NCBI GenBank assembly: GCA_029964075.1
Contig: CM057135.1
Span: forward strand, 25,570,863 to 25,634,862
Length of the DNA stretch: 64,000 nucleotides
Direction of reading: 5' to 3'
DNA from: Patiria pectinifera
Lineage: Eukaryota > Echinodermata > Asteroidea > Valvatida > Asterinidae
A program made the translations under genes and the position numbers. Positions 13,401 through 25,400 of the stretch are shown here, piece after piece. Numbering within the stretch: the first letter of the stretch is position 1; each line of letters begins with the position of its first letter. The notes beneath the pieces are model-generated. The model saw only the letters and a list, made by a program, of their open reading frames with translations, made no database searches and was not told where the DNA came from.

Positions 13401-16400
13401 ATATTTGAAATTGTCGAATTGAGCGTTCTAATCCGAAAGGTTGATTACTTTGATATACCCAGTTTATCAGAACCAAACAGAAGTATTGATATTTGACAGA
13501 AGTGAATTTTGAATTGTGATATAGTCACGGTTGGAGTTTAGATCCCAATTGTTGATATTTGATTTGACTGAATTTTGAATTGAATTTTGGAGCTAAGGCT
13601 GAATTTAAACAAGAGTTACGGCTGAATTTTATAGCCATATTCTACAGTTGGATTTGATTTTGGATTGTGTCGTTGTACACCCAGTTAGAGATTTGTGATT
13701 TTTAGAAATTTCCGAGTTAAGCTTAAGAAAAGTGAATTTGTAGACTGAGTTGTTGGAGTAGAAAGTAAAACTCCTAACTGAGATTGAATATGAGAAGTTT
13801 GATCCCGAGTCCGGATCTTTGTAAATATTGTAAATAGTTTGAGTTTATGAATATAAGTAATTGGTGAATTATTTCCTTGTTTCTCGTCGTCAGTTCTTTG
13901 TACTTTAGTTTCTTTTTGACCGGGGTCATCACTTTAAAAAGTCGAGTTTTATAGTTAGTGGTGACATTTCTGGGGACTTGTCCGGGAAACGACAGAAAGA
14001 GTCAAAGGGAAAAGACTGAAAAGGAAACAAGGAAAATACGTTGTACTGAAACTACAGTCTTACCGCCATTGATTATGTTAGCCTGGACTTGTAAAATATG
14101 TTCTATTTTTTAACTTTGTTTTGTATTATTGTATCCGTGCAGGTTGAGTGTTGCTATCCCCTCCCCATTTCTGCTGCGATACGCTCCAGCTTTGTGTCTC
14201 CTGGTAAGTTGGTACCGGAAACTGTAAGGATGGAAGAGAGTGTGGAATTGTTGAAGAATGTATCTGAAGCGTGTGCTTTGAGTGGGCAAGAGTTGATTGA
14301 TTTCATTCGTGAAGAACGTCGCGAACAGGCAAACCTCAAACGCGAAGAACGCGTATTTCAACTCGAAAAGCGTAGGCAAGATAGCGAAATGCAGAGACAA
14401 GAATTCGAACTGCGTAAACAAGAAATGGAAATGTTAGAAATGCGCATGCGTTTAGAAACCTTAAAACGCGAACCTGTGCCAACCGTTGAAGAGCACACTG
14501 CTGACGAATCTGTAGCTAGTCACCATAGTCACTCTCACTCCCGAATTAAGGCTAAGGCTCCTAAACTTCCAAAGTTTAATGAAAATCAGGATGATCTCGA
14601 CGCATACATCCAACGATATGAGAGATACGCTACCACTCAAGGTTGGGAACACGATGAATGGGCAATAAATTTGAGCGCGCTTTTACAAGGCAAAGCGTTA
14701 GACGTTTATTCCCGTTTGGCTACCGACGACTCGAACGACTATGAAAAACTAAAAGACGCACTCTTGAAACGATTTCACCTCACCGCTATCGGTTTCAGGC
14801 AGAAATTTAGAGATTCCAGACCAGAGAAAGGCGAAACCGCACCTCAGTTCGCGGCCCGCTTAGATTGTGTTTTCACTCGCTGGATAGAAATGGATAAGGC
14901 AGATAAGAACTACGATGGTATCAAAGACCTTATGTTACGCGAACAGTTTTTGAACAGTTGTAGCGAAGAATTACGCTTATTCTTGAATGAACGAAAACCG
15001 CGTAAAATCTCCGACATGTCACGACTCGCCGAGCAGTATTCGGAAGCGCATGCGCATGGCAGTTTTGGCGTGCCCCCTAGTGCGAAGAAACCTACGCAAA
15101 ACCCTAGGAAGCCAGATGTTAGACCGCCGTTTATACCACATCCGCCAACAAACACTCCGACTAGTCAACATTTCAAGGGACGCGAGGGAAATCGTACTCC
15201 CCCAACATGTTTCATTTGCCACAAAGTAGGTCACATTGCACGTAATTGTCACTACAAACCCAAGAACTACAACCAAGTTGCAAGCATTATAGCGTCCGAG
15301 TTGTCAGATGTGTTAGATGAGCCGAGTGGCTTAGCTGCGCGTCCACCGGAGCAGAGCAGGCAAACACCAAATGCTGCGGCGATCAAAACCAAAACGAACC
15401 AAACACCGTCGCAAGCGTTTGAAACCGTAGCAAGTATGGTTGCTCCCAACTCTCTAGATCAATTTTGCTCCCACGATGGCTATGTCAAATTTGAATGCGG
15501 CCATGTTTTACCACTCATGAGCGCTGCTTGTCAAGATAGAAATCCTAGTTCTATGCCAGTTGTACAAGGTTTAGTCAATGAACAAAGAGTCACAATCCTT
15601 CGCGACAGTGGATGCAGTGGTATTGTCGTTAGGCAAGATTTAGTCAGAGACGACCAGATGACAGGGCATGAACGCACTTATGTTCTCGCAGATAGAACCA
15701 TTCGAAAAGCACCCGTCGCCAAAGTGAACTTGAACACTCCGTATTTCGTCGGTTCATGTGAAGCGTTGTGTTTACAAAATCCAGTATACGATGTCATTAT
15801 TGGTAACATTGTAGGTGCACGTGATCCTGGAAATCCAAATTTGAATTGGCAAAATTCACAATCGCGTCGTCGTCAAAATGATTCGCAAGAAGCACACGAC
15901 AACCCTGAACCAATACTCTCTAGTGCCGTCGAAACTAGGTCACAGAAACTGAAAAGTGAGAAACCAATGAAGAAATTGAACGTGCCTAAAGAACTCCCCG
16001 AAATTGACAGTGAAGAACTAAAAGTGGCTCAACAGAACGATCCTTCTCTCGACCGAATCAGAGAACTTGCGGCTAACAAAGATGAAAGAACGACTAGGTT
16101 TGGGTCAATGACAAAATTCTTTTGGTCCGATGGTTTGCTGTACCGCAAGTTTGTCTCACCTACCTATGAGTTTGGTCAACCTTGTAACCAGTTAGTGGTC
16201 CCCCACAAATTTCGCCAATACATAATGAAAATTGCGCATGATTCAATCCTCGGCGGACACCAAGGTGCCAAGAAAACGGCAGATAAGGTCCTCAGTAATT
16301 TCTACTGGCCAGGCGTACAAGCAGACGTGACTAGGTACTGTAGGTCATGTGACATCTGTCAGCGTACCGTTCATAAGGGTAGAGTTTGTAAGGTACCCCT

Positions 16401-19400
16401 AGGTCAAATGCCTGTGATTGACACGCCCTTCCAGCGCGTAGCAATTGACATCATAGGACCAATCCACCCTGTCTCAGAGAAAGGTAACCGGTACGTTCTC
16501 ACACTAGTCGATTACGCGACGCGCTACCCCGAAGCAGTCCCACTGCGAAATATTGATGTTGATGACGAGCGTGAAGCAGTTTCATACTTACCAAAGCTGG
16601 AATATACAAATACAGCATGCTTTGAGGGAAAGTAGTGGGAATTACTGGTCCCGAGGTGTAGGTGAACTACACCAAGGGACCAGTAATTCCAACTACTTTC
16701 CAGAAATAAACAATGCTGTATTTGTTTAACTATACACCTCATAAATATTTAGTAGCCTCACTATCTCTCAGGTAGCCTCACTGCCTTTTCGATAACAGCC
16801 TTCGTAGATTGTGCGTCTTTATTCAGCACAATTCAAGTTCTTCGTCACAGCATACTTGAAATAGTCTGGTGCCAACACTCTTTAAAATGTTTTTACTGCA
16901 GTAGTAACGAGGATTACAACAACAGACTGGTTCCGTAAATATTAGACTACGTGCCATAGACTACATGTCTACGAGGCGCGCTCCAGAGGGCATGTTTGGT
17001 GCTACCAGAAAAAAAACTACCGCACGGCAGCAAGCTGGATACTCACCGGGATGACATCACCTGGGCGCGTATCATTTTTACTTCCCGGACGTGTGGCGGA
17101 ATCGGCCAATGACGCGCTCGAATTTGATCATAAACATTTATGAAGTGTAGTAATGCAAAATACTGACTGAATGCAATGTACCGACTACTCCAGTTGAATA
17201 TGTACAAAACTGTATCATAGGTTTGTTCCCTGTTTTGTCTATGTGGGTTGGAAGGGCTATAAACGAGCACAACTGAACTTTACCATTCCCAGTTTGACGG
17301 TTTGTTGGTGGGCAAGGTTGACTAGGTCTGCCATGTCTGCCTTGAACTTGGCCTCGTCAGGACACCTGTGCATGGTGTGCTGCAGGAACAACTCGGCTAC
17401 CACCTCTCCCTGATTCCAAACAAAGAATTCAGAAGTCAAAAGATACTTAAAGGGACTATACATCATTTGCTTTTGCTGTAATTTTCAGAAATGGATGGAA
17501 TTGGGGGGTTGGAAATATATAGCAAATATAGTTACACTGACTTTTTTGAGGTTTTGGGTTCGAAAATGCTATAAAAACCAAGAAAAACAATCATTTTTCT
17601 GTAGTCTGGTTCCCTGACTCCATATAAGAATTGGGGAATTGTAAGGTCAGGGAACCAGTCTAGCTGGCTTGTACCCGTTCATGGGTGTGTAATCAATTGC
17701 AAACAAGTGCGATGGTCAATTGGGGCCAGTATTTTGAAAAAAGGCCGACCAGCGTTGGAAATTGATACAATAATACCACTTTTCTTACCACTTTACCAGG
17801 TGCCATGATTTTACAGGATGCTTTACACTGTCATTCACTAACAGGTATTTCAAAATGATTTGGTAGTTTTATTTTTTGATGTTTGCAAATGTTGTATTTT
17901 CCCTCTAAAACTCAAGCATCAAAATATGACTTTCTCTTAGCATAATTTTTTTTTTAATACAAACACGCAAGCTAACGCCAGTATACTTGAGCAGTGGCCG
18001 AGCAGTTCACATGTTTGCACTAGTAACCATCGGTCATGGATTGGAGTCCTACATGTACCAAGCAAGCTTGTGAATTTATTTTTTCTATTGAGCTCTCGTA
18101 CAGTTACGACTACAGCGGAACGTCGCTTTACGTATACAAAACATACCGAACATTGTTGTTGAAAAATGTCAACAGAAGAGCGACGAGTGGCTATTATTTC
18201 CCAAAGCAATATAAGGGGAAAGCCACCCACTGCTGTAGGTAGGAAGCTCAAAAACTATGTAATTACATAATTCAATAGTCGGCACATGTTCAAAGTCGTC
18301 TTTCAGTGACTACCAGGGCGTGTAGGGTGAAGTTCTGAAGGGCGGTATTTATTGAAAAGTGAGTACCGGAGCACCGGCAGCTTAAAATCGTTATACCCAA
18401 TGATTGCTATAACATGTATGAACAATTTCTGGGGATCCCGGGATGGTCGTTACTTGGTTCTTCTCCTAAGGACTTCCATAAGGGAGTATAACTAGGAGGC
18501 CAGAAACACCGGGGCAATCCCCTTCTCTTAGCGATAAGTGTTACTGGGTCTTTTACGTGCGTTGTGTCTTTTACGTGCGTTGGGTCTTTTACGTGCGTTA
18601 GGCCTTATACAACACACGGGACCTCCGGCTTAACGTCCCATCCGAAGGACGAAGCAATAATGGTTAAGTGTCTTGCTTAAGGGCACAAGAGTCCGGGCCT
18701 GGGCTCGAACCCACGCCACTGTTGCCACTGAAACACCAGAGCATGAGTCCGGTGCTCTTAACCGCTAGGCCATGGCACTCCATTCCAGCGTTCCAGTGTA
18801 TACAGTATTTGAAAAAGTGTGTTGTTGAGTGAAAAACCTTGTAGCAAAACAGATAGAATTCTAGATCTGTACAAAATCACTTACTTAGACCCAGAATTTG
18901 TGGTAGCTTTAACATTTTTCGCAATGTCAGCTCAGGCAAATTTAACACGAGAATAGTGTTGTGTATTGAAAGAACTGACTAACGACTACATGAAGTTGAT
19001 TAAGTAGACCAAGTCACCTTTGACGTCATGCCTGCCAGTTGTTGACAGCAACACAAACTTCCAAGTATTTAATTTTTAGAGCAATATGTAAAACCCTTTA
19101 AAACCCTGCAAGTCAATTTTGAGTGAAGGGATATGAAGTGTACAAGTAACTGTGTCACACAGAAAGTCACTGCACCAAAAACAGCACTGTGGAGAGCAGT
19201 GAAGCGTGACTGAATCTGCTGGCTTGCCCTGAGCTTAACCACACAAAAGAATTGTGCAGGGATATGAAGTGTTGCTCATACTCCACAAAGGATACCTCAA
19301 AGGAATTTGAAGTGTGTTTGTTAACTCTATGGGTAAAAGTGGTTTTGCAAAACTTGAAGGGTTGTGAAGCGCAGCAGACTAAGAGAGTTAATTGACTTCA

Positions 19401-22400
19401 TTGTTCAATGCTAAATGTAAAAGTTATCATGTTCCTTTCAAACAAATTCTCACCTTGCCCAGCAAAACATTGGTGAAGACGTCCCTGAAGTTCTGCCTGT
19501 CGTACTCGCTCAGCTGAGCCACGATCCCCACGTCCAGCATGACCAGTTTCAGCGGGCACTCCCGCGGCTTGACGCTGATCACCACCGTGTCGCACATGTC
19601 CTCCATCTTGAGGATGTTGTCCGTCTCCCCGCAGAAGCTGTCGACTCCCTGGACGAGGATGTTGCCGGGGTGCAGGTCGGCGTGGACAAAGTTGTCGATG
19701 AAGACCTAGACAGGATAAACAACAGGAATTGTCAACAGCTAGTTCCTACTTCATGTGAATCATCACAGTAGTTGCAAATATGCAAAAGAATGTCGACATC
19801 ACAATATATTTCCAGTGAAATTTGCATGTGTTCAACTCTTGTGAATTCACATATTTGTCATAAAAAACTTGATACCATGTCACAAATTTGAGCTCACTTT
19901 CATGCCAAGTATGAACAAGCCCGTAGAGAATGGTGTAATCAGGAGGAAACATTGACTTGGCATGACTAGGGCATGCCATGTGAGGTTAGGCACTGAATTG
20001 TCATTGTTGTTTGAAAGTTGTTTTCAGATAAATTATCAGAATATGAGTTGTTTCAACCAATATAAGGTAGAATTGCCCAGTTGAGCTGGACCCAAAAGTC
20101 TCAGTTTAGGATGTTATCAGTCTGTGATTCAGTCAGCCAGAGGACAATAGGCTGCAGTTTTGTTGCAGTCAAGTCCATCCCAAATCCTCACAAGTCAATC
20201 ACAAGTCATCTAGTCCAAAGTCAAGTCAGAAGCTATTCAAATGAAGAGTGAGAAATGAATTCCTTTGTTACTGTATTGATGTTGTTCATCCCCTGTTAGA
20301 TGTGACTGACTTGTGAACTGACATGTGATGTACTTGTGACTGGACTTGTGATGGACTCAACTACAAAACTGACAGATGTGACCAGACTTGTGAGCTGACT
20401 TGCGATTTACTTGTGAGCGCACTTGTGACTGGACTTGTGATTTTCTTGTGAGCTGACTTGTGATTTACTTGTGACTGGACTTGTGATTTACTTGTGACTG
20501 GACTTGTGATTTACTTGTGACTGGACTTGTGATTTATTTGTGAGCTGACTTTTGATTTACTTTTGACTGGACTTGCGATGGACTCAACTACAATACTGAT
20601 AGGCTGATCCTTTGTATCCAGCCAGCACACAGTGACATGTACCTACCATTTTGAGCAGTGCATCGATTCCCATGGCAGCCAGTCGCTCCCTGAGGCCCTC
20701 TGGTCTGTCCTCCTCATCCTCGTCGCTACCGATGAAAGTCGAGATGAAGTCGCCTTCCTGAGAGTGTATTAAAGGGAAGATACAACATTTGCAAACATCA
20801 AAAACGAAATGATCAAATTATAACGAAATATCTTACTGGATTGTTAGTGAATGACAATCTAAACCATACTGTAGCTCCTTGTGTGCTGACATTTTCAAGA
20901 AAACTTGTATTTTTCCAACGCTGGTCGGCTGACCATCGTTGGAGAAAACTGGCTGTTTTTCAAAAACTGCTCCTACCTTTTTGTCTTTAGTCATTCTGCA
21001 TTGTATTATTGCAATCTATTATTCAGTATTCAACACTTTTACAAGCTAAGCGGTCGGGACACACTGCATGACTTATGTTCTTTTCGAATGTATTGCTCCC
21101 CTTTCTGACAACTGATGTTACCTCATATGTTTCAATAAGAACATCTCTGCTGACGAATGGACGCAGAGGCCTGGGGAATCGGATGTAGCTGACGTCGTTG
21201 AAGTTCTCCACAAACACGTCTAGGTTGTTAGCTTCTACTCTCAGATCAATCTGGAAGAAGAAAAAAAATAGTCGACCAATAATGTTGAAATAATGGTCGA
21301 GAGCCCGTCACGTGGCCAGTCTTCAACGGTTGATAAAACACCGGCTGGATGGTCTAAAACACTTTTCCGGTCTCACATGAACTTTGGACTCCTATGAAGT
21401 CTGGTCCCTTTTGTCCTTTAATTGGTTGAACGTTCACAATCTTCAATTAGGCATGCGCAATACTACCAATGAGTCCGTATTTCAAAGTCCTAACTTCACA
21501 CTACACCGGCACAGCTGCACTCTGTGCCACATCGCGCAGTACGCGCCATGCAGGCGCCAATCTCCATATATGGAGTTGCTTACAATTACTCGCGACAGGC
21601 ACATACCATAACACAGAGGGGTGTTTAAACAAACATGAAGTAAAATTGTTGAACAAAATCGTTGGAAACTTACATTTTTGTACTTGTTTTGACTCTTTGA
21701 CCGCAAAAGGTATGAATGGGAAAAAAATATGTGCTTGACTGGTATTAAATAAGTCCGTTAAAGACCTGCTGGGGGACTAGTCGCAAATATTTTCAGCGTC
21801 CATTCCCCAAGCCGGTCTTAAACGGAGTTGTTCAAAACCGGCCAAGCACACATTTATTCCCGTATTAAAACAGTCTGTTGGGTTTGATGTGGACAAACCT
21901 GATTCTTCATGAGACCTTCAAAGTCCTCCACGCACTCCGGCAGACTGAGCCATCGGAGACCGGGGACGTAAGACAGGATACCAGCTATTACCCTCAGTAG
22001 CTGTAGATCCCATTTCACGCGTCTGTAGATGCCTGGATGTAACACCTGTCAATGTAGACAGATTGGAGTGATAGAAAACTGAGTGGTTCTTAAACCCTTT
22101 AGTCACTGTGGCGCCTGAAACCGCCTGATCACTCTATGGTTTTATTGACTTTTCAGTGAATAAATACAATGTAATACAATGTAATACAATGAAGTTCAGG
22201 TGCTAATTGGTTAACACTGAGTGATGACTTTGCAGTGAATAAATACAATGTAATACAATGAAGTTCAGGTGCTAATTGGTTAACACTGAGTGATGACTTT
22301 TCAGTGAATAAATACAATGTAATACAATGAAGTTCAGGTGCTAATTGGTTAACACTGAGTGATGACTTTTCAGTGAATAAATACAATGTAATACAATGAA

Positions 22401-25400
22401 GTTCAGGTGCTAATTGGTTAACACTGAGTGATGACTTTTCAGTGAATAAATACAATGTAATACAATGAAGTTCAGGTGCTAATTGGTTAACACTGAGTGA
22501 TGACTTTTCAGTGAATAAATACAATGTAATACAATGAAGTTCAGGTGCTAATTGGTTAACTCCGAGTGATGACTTTTCAGAGATTAAATACAATGTAATA
22601 CAATGAAGTTCAGGTGCTAATTAGTTAACACTGAGTGATGACTTTTCAGTGAATAAATACAATGTAAAACAATGAAGTTCAGGTGCTAATTGGTTAACAC
22701 TGAGTGATGACTTTTCAGTGAATATATACAATGTAATACAATGAAGTTCAGGTGCTAATTGGTTAACACTGAGTGATGACTTTTCAGTGAATAAATACAA
22801 TGTAATACAATGAAGTTCAGGTGCTAATTGGTTAACACTGAGTGATGACTTTTCAGTGAATAAATACAATGTAATACAATGAAGTTCAGGTGCTAATTGG
22901 TTAACACTGAGTGATGACTTTTCAGTGAATAAATACAATGTAATACAATGAAGTTCAGGTGCTAATTGGTTAACACTGAGTGATGACTTTTCAGTGAATA
23001 AATACAATATAATACAATAAAGTTCAGGTGCTAATTGGTTAACACTGAGTGATGACTTTTCAGTGAATAAATACAATGTAATACAATGAAGTTCAGGTGC
23101 TAATTGGTTAACACTGAGTGATGACTTTTCAGTGAATAAATACAATGTAATACAATGAAGTTCAGGTGCTAATTGGTTAACACTGAGTGATGACTTTTCA
23201 GTGAATAAATACAATGTAATACAATGAAGTTCAGGTGCTATTGGGTTAACTTTTCAACACCTGTACTGCACTGTATTACATTTGCAGTTATTCCCTGACA
23301 AATCCAGATGAGTGCGTGGCCAGTTTAGGGAGAAAGTAACAAGACAGGGTGGTCTGGGTCTGTACAGGAACTTCTGCAATAAAGAGGAGGAATTGCTGCC
23401 TATCAGTTTGGATCAATTAGCCCTCCTATGCGAACATACATTCTGTGCGAAGTAGTCCTTTCAGTCAAATTCAATCAAGTGACTGTTTAGAACAGTTAAG
23501 AATTCCCAGCCTACAGAAAGCAAGATTGCCTGGCTGTGACTGTTGATGTAACTCAATACAGCTTTGCTCTGGCTGTGGGTAATTGATAAGCCGGCTGTGC
23601 CTACAACTTGCCTCCTTTGTCTGTTCATCAGGGGTGTGAGTGACCACTGATTAAAAAGAGCTGAGAACACCTGAAAAAGGTGTAAAAAAGCAGAACTTTG
23701 GAAATCTCCTGTACTTTTGTTCACAGCAAGTGAGGGAAAAAGCTGAAATCCAAAACAAAAAAGCTGAAATCAGCTTTACAGCTGAGATTTCACACCCCTG
23801 GTTCATGGTCTGTTGACTTGAATTTGACTAGTCACAGTGCTTGCTTGACATATGATCTGACTACTAGTGACTAGCCTGTGTTAAAAGTATAGCAGGGGAA
23901 GCGGGTGGAAATTTGGATTGTCTGTGACTGTTTAAATAGCAGGAGGGTTAACAAAATAACGGTTTACACCTCTTTTTTCTCTGACCTTTATGGCAACAGG
24001 AATGATATCATCGCTTTCCTTGAGTGACTTGGCGATGTGGACAAGTGAATCTTCATCATCCTGCTCTTCTGCATTATATCAGGTAAGGAAATAACCAAAT
24101 TCTCACTGAATTTATTTTCTTATCTGGGACTTGAACCTGTGACCTATGCATGTGTGGAAGTTTCAGCGATGACAGCCACCTTAGCTTTACTAGAAAGGCA
24201 ATTAAACACTTATTTTGTGCAAGTTGTGCAACATTTCACATTTTGCAGAATTCACAGTCTGCGTAACGTAAGTCCTTCAAGTGCGTGATAAGGCGTGGCT
24301 GTGCAATCATTTGGTGGGTTTATAGTTGTAAACATTTAGGTGAAAAATGTAGGTACACACCAGCAAACCGACCGTTTCGACAGCATCGTTTTTGCAGCAA
24401 CTTACAAGCTGAAGCAAGATACAAGACACTCACAAGATTTAAGGTAAATGAGGTTCTACAACTTTCATCTATTTCATTTATAAGTTGCTTGTACGCTCCG
24501 TAGAAAGTAGGACAAAAAAATTTTTAAAAAAATGGCAAAGCTGAGGTGAACGACTGACTGCGAAGAACAAATTCACACAAACACACAAACTAAATGCTGT
24601 TTTTATTAAATGCTGTTTATCCTGTTTAAATTATTTTAAATGTGCGCGCCAGCACAGCCACTTAAGAAATCGTCGTCGTCGTCATATGTTAGCAGCTTTT
24701 TGCGCAACAAATTTGTTGCATAAGTCTTACGCATGGCGCAAGCAACGCACAGTTTCATGAAATCGGCTGCAGTGTTCTTACAACTGGGCTGTAATCATCG
24801 TTCATAAAGCATTAGTTTATATTGTCCTGATAATTTTTCTGTATTTGCCTTTAATCAGACAACCATTATAACTATAAAACTAACAATGAAGTTTGTCAAT
24901 CTTTCAAATTGTTCCAATATCTTCATTCCTATATTTTATAAAACGTGTACACAGTTGGTCTGATAATGTACTGATGTTATACTGAAGTGATGCATCGCTG
25001 AAAACTGATTGTAATTATTTACTGACTTCCACAAACAAATCTTTCACATTAGATGTGAAAATAAGACTGCTTACCACTAGGGTCTCCGCCAGTAGTTTGT
25101 TGTGAGTTGTTTTCATCATCGAGATAGGGGTCTTTGGTTCGCTTCCTGAAAAACCAGTCTAGCTTGAGGATCTCTCGTCCTGTTATGTAGTAAAAGACAG
25201 AGCATGGTTGGCATTAGGTATCTTGTCAGAGTAATATGTGAGCATTTTTTGGTTTCACAGAAACCTTGTACATATATTTACCTTGTCACAGAAAAAAAAG
25301 CAACATTTTATGTCAAAACAATGAATGAACATTAATTAACCCTCATCCTCCAGGATATTTTGGCTAGAAACCCTGCCAAACGCAGCAACATGCAAACATT

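Noticed and set aside
16736..17043. 3' LTR of the retroelement
   Set aside because: No similarity to 12225-13965 could be found by eye, so no LTR is called.
22153..23214. Long repeat-protein reading frames on the minus strand
   Set aside because: They follow from a 69-bp satellite whose unit is a multiple of three; no start context, signal or homology.
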